DNA of 61,701 nucleotides from IMG/VR virus record IMGVR_UViG_3300013131_000046, positions 1 to 61,701 of that record. One strand, 5' to 3'. A model generated the notes under the pieces. That model saw only the letters and a list, made by a program, of their open reading frames with translations. It ran no database searches and was not told the origin of the DNA. This DNA comes from a virus. Positions within the stretch are counted from its first letter, which is position 1, and each line of letters begins with the position of its first letter. The position numbers and the translations under genes are program-made. Positions 46,902 through 56,231 of the stretch are shown piece by piece.

Positions 46902-49753
46902 TGGCAAAGGCACACATCTATTTAGCTGCAGGTGCGAACGTTGAAGCAACAGATACTTTTGCTTCATGGGTCGATACTACCAACTCTCTCGTATACGATA
47001 TGGGAACTGTAGTACTCACTTCGGTAACGCAACCACAGCCAAACGTAACCGTTGGTGGATACACTACTGGTAACGCTCATCTTGAAGGTATCTTCTCAGC
47101 GAATACAGTTGTAGTATCGAATAGACTCAGAGGCGGATCGGTAAGTACTGGTGGTGACCTAACAATAGTTTCAAATACTATCTTTTCTGAATCACCCCTT
47201 GTTCGCATTTCGGCAAACACCGATAACTTTACGATTAACTCGAATAATACAACATTTACGAGTAACGTAGCAATTGATTCGACAAAGACGGTCTTAATTT
47301 CTGCAGCAAATACGACCATCAACGCAGGTCAATTGTTTGTACGTACGAATTCGGAATTCACTGGCACTCGCGTTGATATTGACGGTACAACCTTTGATGT
47401 TACTTCAAATACAATAGTAACTGCCGCCTCGCTAAATGCTAACGTCGACGTAATTACTCTTGGCTTCAACGCGTCAGATTCTCTTGTAGTAAATAGCTTA
47501 GCTGATTTTAATTCAAACACAAATATCGACGGTATTCTCACTGTAACTGCAAATGCTGCATTTACCGGATCTAACACAACAGTAACAGCTCTTGAGGCTA
47601 CAGATGAAGTTAGATTAAAGGGCACAAGTGCAAGAACTATTAAGACACAAAGTACAAACTCTACTCTATACTCGCTCAATTTAAGTCTCGCGAATACTTC
47701 AGCTACAGTGACACCTCTTATAGTATCTTCGACAGGCATACTTCCGGATACTACAACTACATACAATATTGGTTCAAGTTCTGCCACTTGGAATAAAGCT
47801 TGGGTAAAAGATCTCGATGTTGCAAACAGTGTTAACATTCAGGTCGATGCTGAAGTTGATCGTGACATGATTATACGCCGTGACTTGTATGTGTATGGAA
47901 CATCTTATTTCTCATCGAACGTTACACTTGTAGTAAGTTCGTCTGATGTACACGATTTTAACGTGACAAATACGATGTCATTTGTTGGAAGTGCCGGATT
48001 TGATACTGACGTGTTACCTACTGCAAACGTTTCTTATTCTCTTGGATCGAATCTCGCTCGCTGGAATAGGGTATTTGCAAATAATGTAACGGCCAATACT
48101 GTTGACGTTATAACAGTTACTACAAGTAATGTTGGCTCATCATTGATTCCTACTGCAAACGTTTCTTATTCTGTAGGCTCTGACTTGATGCGCTGGAATA
48201 GGGTATTTGCAAATAATGTAACGTCCAATACGGTTACTGCAACGACCGTAACCGCAGCACTGGTAGGTAATGCATCTACCGCTACTACATTACAAACTGC
48301 TCGTACGATCAATGGTGTATCATTTAACGGTTCTGCAAATATTACCGTAACAGCGAATACGAATAACACTCTTACTCGTGGTACTTATCTTACCGGCTCC
48401 AACTTTGATGGTTCAGCAGCCACTACTTGGGCTGTTGATGCTACTACAACTTCTACTGCCTCGAAGGTCGTAGCTCGCGACGCCTCAGGTAACTTTGCTG
48501 CAAATACTATCACTGCAGCTCTGGTTGGAAATGCTTCAACGGCTACAACTCTTGCTACAGCCCGCGCGATAAACGGTGTTAACTTTGATGGTTCTGCAGC
48601 AATCACAATTACGGCAAATACACCAAACACTCTTACTCGTGGTACATATCTCACTGGATCAAACTTCAACGGTGGAGCTGCAACTACATGGGCGGTTGAT
48701 GCTACCACAACTTCTACAGCTGGAAAAGTTGTAGCCCGTGATGCTTCTGGTAACTTTGCTGCAAACACAATCACTGCAGATCTTGTCGGTAACGCCACGA
48801 CAGCAACGACTCTTGCTACTGCAAGAACGATTAACGGTGTAAGTTTCAACGGTTCGGCTAATATAACAGTCACCGCAAATACGAACCAAGCACATACCGC
48901 TGGAGCTTATCTTACCGGATCAAACTTCAACGGTTCAGCAGCAGTAACATGGGATGTGGATGCAACTAACCTTGCAACTGCTGGAAAAGTTGTAGCCCGT
49001 GATGCTTCTGGTAACTTCGCTGCGAATACGATTACGGCGGTATCATTTGCTGGTATTGGTTCTGCTATTACTAATATTAATGGCACAAATATCACATCCG
49101 GAAATGTGGATGATGCACGAATTCCTACTACAATCGTTCGAACATCTAGAAGTGTCACAGCAGGAGATGGTTTAGCTGGAGGTGGTGATCTATCAGCTAA
49201 TAGAACTTTTACAGTAGATGAAACAGTAGTACGCACGTCAGGTACACAAATAATCTCTGGTACGAAGACATTCCCAACACTTCGCTATAGTGGATCCGCA
49301 TTGCCAGATACGACTAACGTTTATAACTTAGGTTCGTCTACACTTAGATTTGCAACGGTGTTTGCTACCACATTTAACGGTACTGCAACAACTGCTCAGT
49401 ACGCTGACCTTGCAGAAAACTATCTTGCAGATCAAGACTATGAAGTCGGTACAGTAATTGCTGTCGGCGGTTCAGCAGAAGTAACCGCGGCGGATGTTAA
49501 TAATGCACATGCAGTGCTAGGTGTGGTTTCGGAAAAGCCGGCTTATCTCATGAACAGTGATCTAGAAGGTGGTACAGCAATCGCTCTGAAGGGTCGCGTT
49601 CCGGTTAAAGTAATCGGTGGCTGCAAGAAGGGCGACAGACTAGCTCCTTCAACTACTCCGGGTTATGCGCATGTGGACAACGGCAGAAGTGCCTGGTCAT
49701 TCGCAATTGCTCTTGAAGATGGATCGCTAATGGTAGAGGCTGTTATCCTATAA
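46901..49753 (+). CDS. Repeat-rich tail fibre protein
   Basis: 950 residues. N-terminal segment MAKAHIYLAAGANVE, then long Thr/Asn/Val-rich beta stretches, repeat blocks (see 48247-49039), a V-T-A-G-D-G-L-A-G-G-G-D-L-S element, and a C-terminal domain LAENYLADQDYEVGTVIAVGG ... ALKGRVPVKVIGG common at fibre ends in marine phages. Most likely a host-recognition fibre. Starts one base inside the previous stop and is followed eight bases later by the radical SAM cassette. Confidence 0.82.
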   Translation: MAKAHIYLAAGANVEATDTFASWVDTTNSLVYDMGTVVLTSVTQPQPNVTVGGYTTGNAHLEGIFSANTVVVSNRLRGGSVSTGGDLTIVSNTIFSESPLVRISANTDNFTINSNNTTFTSNVAIDSTKTVLISAANTTINAGQLFVRTNSEFTGTRVDIDGTTFDVTSNTIVTAASLNANVDVITLGFNASDSLVVNSLADFNSNTNIDGILTVTANAAFTGSNTTVTALEATDEVRLKGTSARTIKTQSTNSTLYSLNLSLANTSATVTPLIVSSTGILPDTTTTYNIGSSSATWNKAWVKDLDVANSVNIQVDAEVDRDMIIRRDLYVYGTSYFSSNVTLVVSSSDVHDFNVTNTMSFVGSAGFDTDVLPTANVSYSLGSNLARWNRVFANNVTANTVDVITVTTSNVGSSLIPTANVSYSVGSDLMRWNRVFANNVTSNTVTATTVTAALVGNASTATTLQTARTINGVSFNGSANITVTANTNNTLTRGTYLTGSNFDGSAATTWAVDATTTSTASKVVARDASGNFAANTITAALVGNASTATTLATARAINGVNFDGSAAITITANTPNTLTRGTYLTGSNFNGGAATTWAVDATTTSTAGKVVARDASGNFAANTITADLVGNATTATTLATARTINGVSFNGSANITVTANTNQAHTAGAYLTGSNFNGSAAVTWDVDATNLATAGKVVARDASGNFAANTITAVSFAGIGSAITNINGTNITSGNVDDARIPTTIVRTSRSVTAGDGLAGGGDLSANRTFTVDETVVRTSGTQIISGTKTFPTLRYSGSALPDTTNVYNLGSSTLRFATVFATTFNGTATTAQYADLAENYLADQDYEVGTVIAVGGSAEVTAADVNNAHAVLGVVSEKPAYLMNSDLEGGTAIALKGRVPVKVIGGCKKGDRLAPSTTPGYAHVDNGRSAWSFAIALEDGSLMVEAVIL
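48247..49039 (+). repeat. Tandem coding repeats in tail fibre gene
   Basis: Three units of roughly 87-90 codons, each with G-T-Y-L-T-G-S-N-F, T-T-W-A-V-D-A, K-V-V-A-R-D-A-S-G-N-F-A-A-N-T-I-T and T-A-R-x-I-N-G-V. Unit starts are near 48367, 48628 and 48890. Confidence 0.8.
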
Positions 49754-49761
49754 GGAATAAA

Positions 49762-51789
49762 ATGAATTTTGTTTATGTAAATTACACCATACGCGATAAT
49801 GTATATGACTACGCATGGCTTTCGTTTAAATCATATGTAGAAGATAATTATAAGGGTAGTGCTAAGTGGAATTGGCACTACCCAATTTCTTCTTCAAGAG
49901 CGGATGACGTTCATAAACTTGTCGATGATATCTTGTCAAAAGATCCTACACTTGTGGGATTCTCCGTCTATGTATGGAATGTAGGATTGTCTCGAGAAGT
50001 AGCTCGGCTAATTAAAGAAATTAGACCTTACGTTCATATTGCATTCGGTGGTCCTTATTGTGAATATAAGGAAGACCCAGATTATTTTAAGAAATACCCG
50101 TACATAGATTTTACGTGCCAAACTGATGGGTATGGAGAGCCTTTCATAAACGAATTGCTCTATCAAATAGAGACTGATAAAGATTGGATGAAAGTCCCAT
50201 TTATGGTGATGGCGAAGGACGATAGTTATATCACTTCGTCTGTTGTATTTAACAAGCGTTTATTTACTTGGCCAAAGAAAATCTTTGAACGTAATAAATA
50301 CTATATCAAAGATGTGATCGATAATCGCATTCCAGGTGTAACGCTTCAGGCTATCTACGAAACTCATCGCGGATGCCCGTATGGATGCACGTTCTGCGAG
50401 TGGAGCGGTGGAATCAACTCAAAGGTTTCATTTCGTCCAACTGAAGATATTATTGAAGACTTAACATGGCTTGCAGAAAATGGCGCTCTAGAAGACTTAC
50501 ACATGGTCGAAGCAAACCTCGGTCAGCTTGATCGCGATGTAGAAATCATGGAGTATGTTTGCGAGCTCAAAGCAAAATATGGCGCGCCAAAAGAAATAGT
50601 GTTTGCTGGTTTAAGCAAATCAAAGAAATCAAACGTATACAAGATCGATAGACTTATGGCTCAACATGGTCTATCATCTGGTTTCAAGATCTCGATGCAA
50701 GACATGGATCCACAAGTCCTGAAAAACATTGATCGAATTGATGAGCCGTGGGAAAAGCAATTTAAAGCTTATAATGAACTTCGTGAAGAGTTTGGCATTA
50801 AGATTCGAGCAGAATTAATTCGAGGCCTTCCTGGTACCACACTGCAGAACTACTACTTTGCAGCTGGTGAAATGGCAAAGCTAAATGTGTTCTGGGAAAA
50901 ATACACATGGCATCTTCTTCCAACATCACCCGCTTCACATCCTGATTACATCAAAAAGTTTAAGCTCGAGACGATTGAATCTTTAACTGAATCTACAAAA
51001 GACGCCGTTATTCGTGAAGATGTACTGATGAGTGGGTCTTTGATCAAACAAAGAGGTCTTATCGAAGCACCAGAGTATGTACAGCCATCGAAGATTGTTG
51101 TAGCTACTATGTCATACACTCGAGAAGACTATGTTGAGATGCTTGTGTCTGATGGTATTATCTTCACGATGGAGACTGAAGGCTACCTTCGCAGAATTAC
51201 TCAGTATTTAGACTCTATCGGTATACCACACTCTACTTTTTATCAGAGATTCTATAAGACATTCATCAGCATTGACTATTTAGAATCTATCCAATTTTCT
51301 GTGCTTAATAGCATTATACTGCAGGCTCAGGAGAAAGTAAAGGAAAAAAGTGCGATCAACTTCGAATACTATCGACTAGATGGTCTACCATGGAAGTTGT
51401 ACGCAAAGATGCCAGCTCTGATCAACATCATGATCAACCTCAATCGCCATAAATTTTACCAAGCAGTCAAGGCTTGGATCATAAACGAGTTTGGAGAAGA
51501 TGAGAAGCTCGATGATCTAGTTAACTGGAGCATCAATTCTGTTAAGTGGATTGATTATAATCCCGATAATCCTACACAATTCATAAGTGAATATGATTGG
51601 ATGTCGGAAAATTTGATCAAAGGTACATATGTTAATACTCCATTGGATAAAACATACACAGACCTTCATCACAACATTGATTGGCATAAATACGACATGA
51701 ATGAGAGAGTAAACAGATATTTCATTAAACTATGTTCTGTGTCTGGATCAAACAAAATGTTTAAGACAATAGAGGTAAATCCATGCTAA
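49762..51789 (+). CDS. Cobalamin-binding-type radical SAM protein
   Basis: 675 residues. N-terminal Rossmann-type region (LVGFSVYVWN, VHIAFGGPYCEY) as in B12-binding radical SAM enzymes, then the 4Fe-4S motif C205-x3-C209-x2-C212 in HRGCPYGCTFCEWSGG, and a TIM-barrel core through ELIRGLPGTTLQNYY. A long C-terminal helical extension (about 400-675) is unassigned. Such enzymes methylate or rearrange unreactive carbons. First gene of a five-member radical SAM cassette following the fibre gene by eight bases. Confidence 0.86.
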   Translation: MNFVYVNYTIRDNVYDYAWLSFKSYVEDNYKGSAKWNWHYPISSSRADDVHKLVDDILSKDPTLVGFSVYVWNVGLSREVARLIKEIRPYVHIAFGGPYCEYKEDPDYFKKYPYIDFTCQTDGYGEPFINELLYQIETDKDWMKVPFMVMAKDDSYITSSVVFNKRLFTWPKKIFERNKYYIKDVIDNRIPGVTLQAIYETHRGCPYGCTFCEWSGGINSKVSFRPTEDIIEDLTWLAENGALEDLHMVEANLGQLDRDVEIMEYVCELKAKYGAPKEIVFAGLSKSKKSNVYKIDRLMAQHGLSSGFKISMQDMDPQVLKNIDRIDEPWEKQFKAYNELREEFGIKIRAELIRGLPGTTLQNYYFAAGEMAKLNVFWEKYTWHLLPTSPASHPDYIKKFKLETIESLTESTKDAVIREDVLMSGSLIKQRGLIEAPEYVQPSKIVVATMSYTREDYVEMLVSDGIIFTMETEGYLRRITQYLDSIGIPHSTFYQRFYKTFISIDYLESIQFSVLNSIILQAQEKVKEKSAINFEYYRLDGLPWKLYAKMPALINIMINLNRHKFYQAVKAWIINEFGEDEKLDDLVNWSINSVKWIDYNPDNPTQFISEYDWMSENLIKGTYVNTPLDKTYTDLHHNIDWHKYDMNERVNRYFIKLCSVSGSNKMFKTIEVNPC

Positions 51790-52358
51790 AAAGAATTGTA
51801 TTAGCAATGAATATTGAAATTGACGACGTCAACAACAAAATACGTAATAGCGTAAATCCTTGGTATGTCGATAATTTTATTCAATATTGCATGGAAGATG
51901 CGTATTTTCTTGATATTATCACAAAGAATTTGATACATCACAAATATAGTAAAGATATCGTCGATGCATTTAAATCCGGAAACTATAAGTACGTCTTCGA
52001 ATCTTTTAAAGACCAAGAATCATACATAAAGTTTTTTGAAGAAGCTTTTCATGACATGAATCGATTCATATTTCTAAAGTATGAAGCGACCACATATTTA
52101 GATAAAGAATTAAATGGACTCGTTGTTTTGCCTATTGCGTATTCGGGCAATCGACCTCAGGTACCTCATACCTATATTGGATGGGTCACACCGCACAGTA
52201 TCGATCATCTTGTAACACATGAAAATCTAAGCGAAGAAGCTGCAAATTTATTTCAAGAATCTTATTCGAACTTTTTAAGAAGTCATAAAGATAAATTTGA
52301 TGTGTTTTTTGATGGAAATTCAGCCGAAGAAATAATAGAATATATGAGGTCACTATGA
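51783..52358 (+). CDS. Unknown protein of the radical SAM cassette (A)
   Basis: 191 residues from ATG 51783 (GAGG eight bases upstream), overlapping the previous gene by seven bases and the next by four. Helical N-terminal half (YVDNFIQYCMEDAYFLDI) and a region Y-I-G-W-V-T-P-H-S-I-D-H-L-V-T-H-E. No family recognised; tight packing suggests it works with the radical SAM genes, perhaps as a partner or tailoring protein. Confidence 0.75.
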   Translation: MLKRIVLAMNIEIDDVNNKIRNSVNPWYVDNFIQYCMEDAYFLDIITKNLIHHKYSKDIVDAFKSGNYKYVFESFKDQESYIKFFEEAFHDMNRFIFLKYEATTYLDKELNGLVVLPIAYSGNRPQVPHTYIGWVTPHSIDHLVTHENLSEEAANLFQESYSNFLRSHKDKFDVFFDGNSAEEIIEYMRSL

Positions 52359-53362
52359 TTAATTGGGCCTTCATTTGGGCGTCAAGACGACCTCCTATTT
52401 GGGAAAATTGTACTGATGTAATGAATCTTGCCATCGGTGATAAGTGGTCATTTAATGGACTATACATGCCAGTTAATTCTGGAAGATCTTCACTTGCCAA
52501 TATAGTAAAAGATGAACGTATTCATACACTGAAAGCGCCGGTACTTGAGCAGTTTGAGTCTGAATCATTTAAATACGTGATAGAAACGAATAATTCGGGA
52601 ATGAATACTGAAGTAGGCGAGTCGAGGGGCCAACTCATTCTCAAAGAATATTTGACTCCAAGCGTTAGCTTAGATCCAGACAACAGTAGAGTTATTAATC
52701 TTGATGAAGTGTATGAGTATTTAGAAAAGTATTCGTGGGTGGCACTGGGAACGCCACTCAGCAATATCGCTATGAACAAAAAAACCCTGATGGCTAAATC
52801 TTATTACTATGCTCGAGACGATGATTTTAATGTGATTAACATAAGTGGCGATAACAATCCAATCGACGGATTAGCTTCTATCGCCACAGTAACGTACTGT
52901 GTTTTTAAAAGAACGAAAAACAAAGAACTAGTTATCTGTGTGCTCAACCCGCATCTGGTATCAATGCCCAGTATTGATTCGAACGTTTATGACAATTCTC
53001 ATCATGTGTTTAGTATGGATGCCTATGACGCTACTGTAGAAGAATATTTTTTAGTGCCAAGAATTGAAGGTTCTGGAGCGTATATGGTGAATAGAAATAC
53101 AATCTTTACTACGTCCCAGTTTACTATACATGAGTACGAGGGCGGCACATACTTCGGTAAGTACGGAAGCGCTATAAAATTTGACAGAGAAATCAAAACC
53201 AATTTAACTGTAAAAGTGAAGGACGGAAAAATACATGTAGATCCGACTCGACACTTTGGGTATATTACCTTAGAATACAATATAGATTCAATTATAAATA
53301 GGTATGATCGTACTGCTACTGCGGGCAAATATAAGATAGAATTTATCGTAGCTAAAGGATAA
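52355..53362 (+). CDS. Unknown protein of the radical SAM cassette (B)
   Basis: 335 residues, start MINWAFIWASRRPPIWENCTD. Strand-rich, with repeated aromatic/Asn residues (EYEGGTYFGKYGSAIKF, HFGYITLEYNID). There is no known catalytic motif. It may be a virion protein or a carrier for modification. A late promoter (53293-53300) lies near its 3' end for the following genes. Confidence 0.72.
   Translation: MINWAFIWASRRPPIWENCTDVMNLAIGDKWSFNGLYMPVNSGRSSLANIVKDERIHTLKAPVLEQFESESFKYVIETNNSGMNTEVGESRGQLILKEYLTPSVSLDPDNSRVINLDEVYEYLEKYSWVALGTPLSNIAMNKKTLMAKSYYYARDDDFNVINISGDNNPIDGLASIATVTYCVFKRTKNKELVICVLNPHLVSMPSIDSNVYDNSHHVFSMDAYDATVEEYFLVPRIEGSGAYMVNRNTIFTTSQFTIHEYEGGTYFGKYGSAIKFDREIKTNLTVKVKDGKIHVDPTRHFGYITLEYNIDSIINRYDRTATAGKYKIEFIVAKG
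53293..53300 (+). promoter_or_regulatory. Late promoter within cassette
   Basis: TATAAATA 68 bases before the small HxH protein gene at 53368. Confidence 0.6.
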
Positions 53363-53367
53363 CGAAC

Positions 53368-53559
53368 ATGGTTGCAGATAACACAAGCACATTCACCGCA
53401 GCTGGATCCACTACAGCGAAGACGACTGGGCAGACCATTGACGCAGCATCTTTTCGACAGATGGTTGATGTGCTTGATGCGCTAATTCAGCACAGCCATA
53501 CGTTTAGTGATGACTATACTTCGAACTGTCAGTGTAACTGTTCTCGAGGCAGCATCTAA
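53368..53559 (+). CDS. Small HxH-motif protein with Cys-rich tail
   Basis: 63 residues: Thr/Ala-rich head, then a helix motif T-I-D-A-A-S-F-R-Q-M-V-D-V-L-D-A-L and H-S-H-T-F-S-D-D-Y, then a tail N-C-Q-C-N-C-S-R-G-S-I. The helix-HxHxxxD unit occurs twice in the protein at 57374. H-x-H units bind metals in phage fibres; the three Cys tail next to radical SAM genes recalls RiPP precursor peptides. Immediately followed by a radical SAM start (TAAATG). Confidence 0.72.
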   Translation: MVADNTSTFTAAGSTTAKTTGQTIDAASFRQMVDVLDALIQHSHTFSDDYTSNCQCNCSRGSI

Positions 53560-54120
53560 ATGTCAGATAATTATGTGAATGTGAAAAGAGTTTTAAGCGA
53601 AGCACAAAAGAACAGATTAAAAAATCATACTCCTTCCGTTATTGACCAAGAAGGAACTCTTCATACCACCGTTGAAACTATTAACATTTCCAGTAAAGGT
53701 CAAAAATCTAATAAGCTCATCACAGTTCTTCCCAAGTCCGAAGAAGCAGCAGTTCCATTTTCTGAAGCAGAGGTTCTTTTCAAGGATCTTGTGCAAGTAA
53801 ATGCAATGCTTACGAATGCATGCAATCTTGCATGCTCTTATTGCTATGAGCAACATAATAAAGACTTTGGGCGGTTTACAAAAGAATCACTAAAGCAAGT
53901 TTATGATTGGATGAATTCCCGTAATAACGGCCAGAAGAAAGTGTTTCAATTCTTTGGTGGTGAGCCACTGATTCATAAACCTTTGATCAAAGAATTTATC
54001 GAAACATACGACGAAGAACTCAGTTCAAATTATAGTGATTACCGTGGCACATATATCTCGATGTGTACAAACGGACTTTTGCTGAATGATGAAATTACAG
54101 AATTCTATTGTAGTAAGTAA
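53560..54120 (+). CDS. Radical SAM protein, N-terminal part before in-frame TAA
   Basis: 186 codons. Contains the 4Fe-4S motif C88-x3-C92-x2-C95 in NACNLACSYCYEQ and F-F-G-G-E-P-L-I-H, and stops at codon 187 (TAA 54118-54120) just after ITEFYCSK, in the middle of the TIM barrel. The same frame continues Y-T-Q-M-M-I-S-L-D-T, the expected next strand, so the stop interrupts one gene of 546 sense codons. Either a nonsense mutation, readthrough, or an assembly error. Confidence 0.8.
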   Translation: MSDNYVNVKRVLSEAQKNRLKNHTPSVIDQEGTLHTTVETINISSKGQKSNKLITVLPKSEEAAVPFSEAEVLFKDLVQVNAMLTNACNLACSYCYEQHNKDFGRFTKESLKQVYDWMNSRNNGQKKVFQFFGGEPLIHKPLIKEFIETYDEELSSNYSDYRGTYISMCTNGLLLNDEITEFYCSK

Positions 54121-54129
54121 TACACTCAG

Positions 54130-55203
54130 ATGATGATTAGTCTTGATACTTTCAATTCGACTATCGATCATCGTGAAATTACTCCAGCTCAAATGAACAA
54201 GCTGAAAGGAGTAATCAAGAAAGCAGTTGATACTGTTGATGATCCTATGCGAGTTGTAATTCGTGCTACACTCTCCGAAGAAACAAGTCGTGACATGGGT
54301 AACTTTATCGACGAGCTGTATTCTCTTGGTGTGCGCAATATGGTTGTGCATCCTCTCGTGCTTGATTCAAAACATGGGTTTATTTCTTGGAAAGAAGAAA
54401 ACTGGCAATCGATGAGATCGAAGATTTTCAATGCTCTTGAAATGTACGATGATCTATACATTAAGTTTTCTGAAGGCGTTGGCCAAAAAGAAGATTCAAA
54501 CTGTATGGTTGGTTCACACATGGTTGCTATTGATGCATCGGGTGACTTTTCAGGGTGTTACTTCTTTACAAATCAGAAATCAAACGGAGCTGACATTGCT
54601 GTACTTGGAAATGTGATTCAAGATAAAGTATATGTAGATCGTTATAAGACTTTTCAGAATGCTTATAATGAAATGTTCCAAACCGAGGAACAGTGCAGAA
54701 CTTGTGATTATCAGAATGCATGTTATCAATGCCCTGCAGGAAATCTTGATACTGGATCAAGAATATTCAGACCGGATGATATGTGCCAAAAGATTGTGAA
54801 GCTATACGTTGATTTTCAAACTGACGTAAGTAAGAAGATCTTTATGCGACATGTAAAGAAGAGAGCCAAGCGCTTAGAAGAACTTGGCCCACAAGTTATG
54901 TCAGCAGAGTTAACGTTCTTTCGAGAAGCGCTTGGCGGAAATGTAATGGGTCAAGATATGTTTGATCATTATATCTCGATCAGAAATGATCTTCAAACGC
55001 CAGAGGAAATCATGTACGAGTGGCTCGGGGCAAAAGATCTGAGAGAACTATACAACATACTAGCAAAAACGTATGGCTATCCAGAATTCACATTCCATCC
55101 TGACTCTCACATAGTGAAGTGTTATTACATACAATGCATATCGACCATCATATTCAAACAGAACTCAATCAACAAGACAAGTCTCGCGACTTTACTGGAA
55201 TAA
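54130..55203 (+). CDS. Radical SAM/SPASM protein, C-terminal part after in-frame TAA
   Basis: Same frame as 53560-54120. Starts M-M-I-S-L-D-T-F (barrel strand 4-5), includes a SPASM-type auxiliary cluster region (SNCMVGSHMVAIDASGDFSGCYFF, then C-R-T-C-D-Y-Q-N-A-C-Y-Q-C-P-A-G) and a helical tail. The ATG at 54130 has no convincing ribosome-binding site, supporting the view that this is the remainder of one gene. Its last 70 bases overlap the next radical SAM gene in another frame. Confidence 0.75.
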   Translation: MMISLDTFNSTIDHREITPAQMNKLKGVIKKAVDTVDDPMRVVIRATLSEETSRDMGNFIDELYSLGVRNMVVHPLVLDSKHGFISWKEENWQSMRSKIFNALEMYDDLYIKFSEGVGQKEDSNCMVGSHMVAIDASGDFSGCYFFTNQKSNGADIAVLGNVIQDKVYVDRYKTFQNAYNEMFQTEEQCRTCDYQNACYQCPAGNLDTGSRIFRPDDMCQKIVKLYVDFQTDVSKKIFMRHVKKRAKRLEELGPQVMSAELTFFREALGGNVMGQDMFDHYISIRNDLQTPEEIMYEWLGAKDLRELYNILAKTYGYPEFTFHPDSHIVKCYYIQCISTIIFKQNSINKTSLATLLE

Positions 55204-56231
55204 AAGCAATTACAATATACCTCGGAGACTTCTGCAACTTCGACTGTGTGTATTGTGATAGAGCCTATATTCGCGATGAGATCGGTTCTCAAAACTTGTT
55301 AAAGCGTGACTTTGACGAGATCGTTAAATTTATGACTCTCGCAAAAGAACACGCAAAAGAATTGAAAGCAATATCTTTTCATGGTGGAGAACCATTTCTC
55401 TACATTAAGAGAATTGACCAGCTCATGGAGTTGCTTCATCCACTTTTTGGTGATAGCGTTGAATATTACATCACTACAAACGGTTCGTTAATTGTAGAGA
55501 ATGAATGGTTCTTTCAAAAGTGGAACCACATACATATTACATTGAGCTATGACTTCAATTATCAAGAAATCAATCGTGAAAAGATCGATCTAAAGGGTCT
55601 AGCCGATGTCTTGTACAGAAACAATTGTTATCTCATGTTTCAATTTGTTTGCCCGCCGGATGGGTTCAACGAACACACTCTTTCAGCCGTAATAAGCGCG
55701 TGTAAAGAAAGTAGATGTGACACGGTAAATTTGATTCCTCTTCGGCATCATCGAGGAAAGCAAAAGTTTAAAGTATTGATTGACGACTTTGACATAAAGT
55801 GGTATAGTATTTACCTAATGCGATTTATTCATTCTCTCTACGTTCAAGGAATCAACCTGAATATCGATGGTAATTACGATAAGATAGATAAGCAATACTT
55901 GAACAATCATGGTAAGTTAATTCTATCACCAGACGGTTATCTATATCCGGAGTTTGATTATCTTGAGTATAAGAGAAAAGAGTTTCGAGTAGGTCGATGG
56001 AGAGGTCAACAGTATCTCGACCGCGTAAAAAGTGAAGAAGACTTTATACTGCCTGGATGCCAAACTTGTGACTTGAGAGATGCTTGCGGGTTAAAGTATT
56101 TGTATCACATGTTTGAAGAAGAACCTAGAGGCAAGTGTGTTGACTTCTACAAAACGATTAGCCTGATGGTTAGACATTTACATAAATTAAAACAGCAACC
56201 AACGTTATTGCATTGGATTGGATATGAGTAG
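55134..56231 (+). CDS. Radical SAM protein with SPASM-like C-terminus
   Basis: 365 residues from ATG 55134. 4Fe-4S motif C34-x3-C38-x2-C41 in GDFCNFDCVYCDRAY, S-F-H-G-G-E-P-F-L-Y, and T-T-N-G-S-L. A C-terminal L-P-G-C-Q-T-C-D-L-R-D-A-C-G (about 305-318) is a short auxiliary-cluster region, later C-V-D-F. Intact. Overlaps genes on both sides. Confidence 0.85.
   Translation: MHIDHHIQTELNQQDKSRDFTGIKAITIYLGDFCNFDCVYCDRAYIRDEIGSQNLLKRDFDEIVKFMTLAKEHAKELKAISFHGGEPFLYIKRIDQLMELLHPLFGDSVEYYITTNGSLIVENEWFFQKWNHIHITLSYDFNYQEINREKIDLKGLADVLYRNNCYLMFQFVCPPDGFNEHTLSAVISACKESRCDTVNLIPLRHHRGKQKFKVLIDDFDIKWYSIYLMRFIHSLYVQGINLNIDGNYDKIDKQYLNNHGKLILSPDGYLYPEFDYLEYKRKEFRVGRWRGQQYLDRVKSEEDFILPGCQTCDLRDACGLKYLYHMFEEEPRGKCVDFYKTISLMVRHLHKLKQQPTLLHWIGYE

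Noticed and set aside
48385-48873. 162-codon minus-strand frame in the fibre repeats
   Set aside because: Repetitive antisense shadow with Val/Ala-rich sequence following the repeat period.
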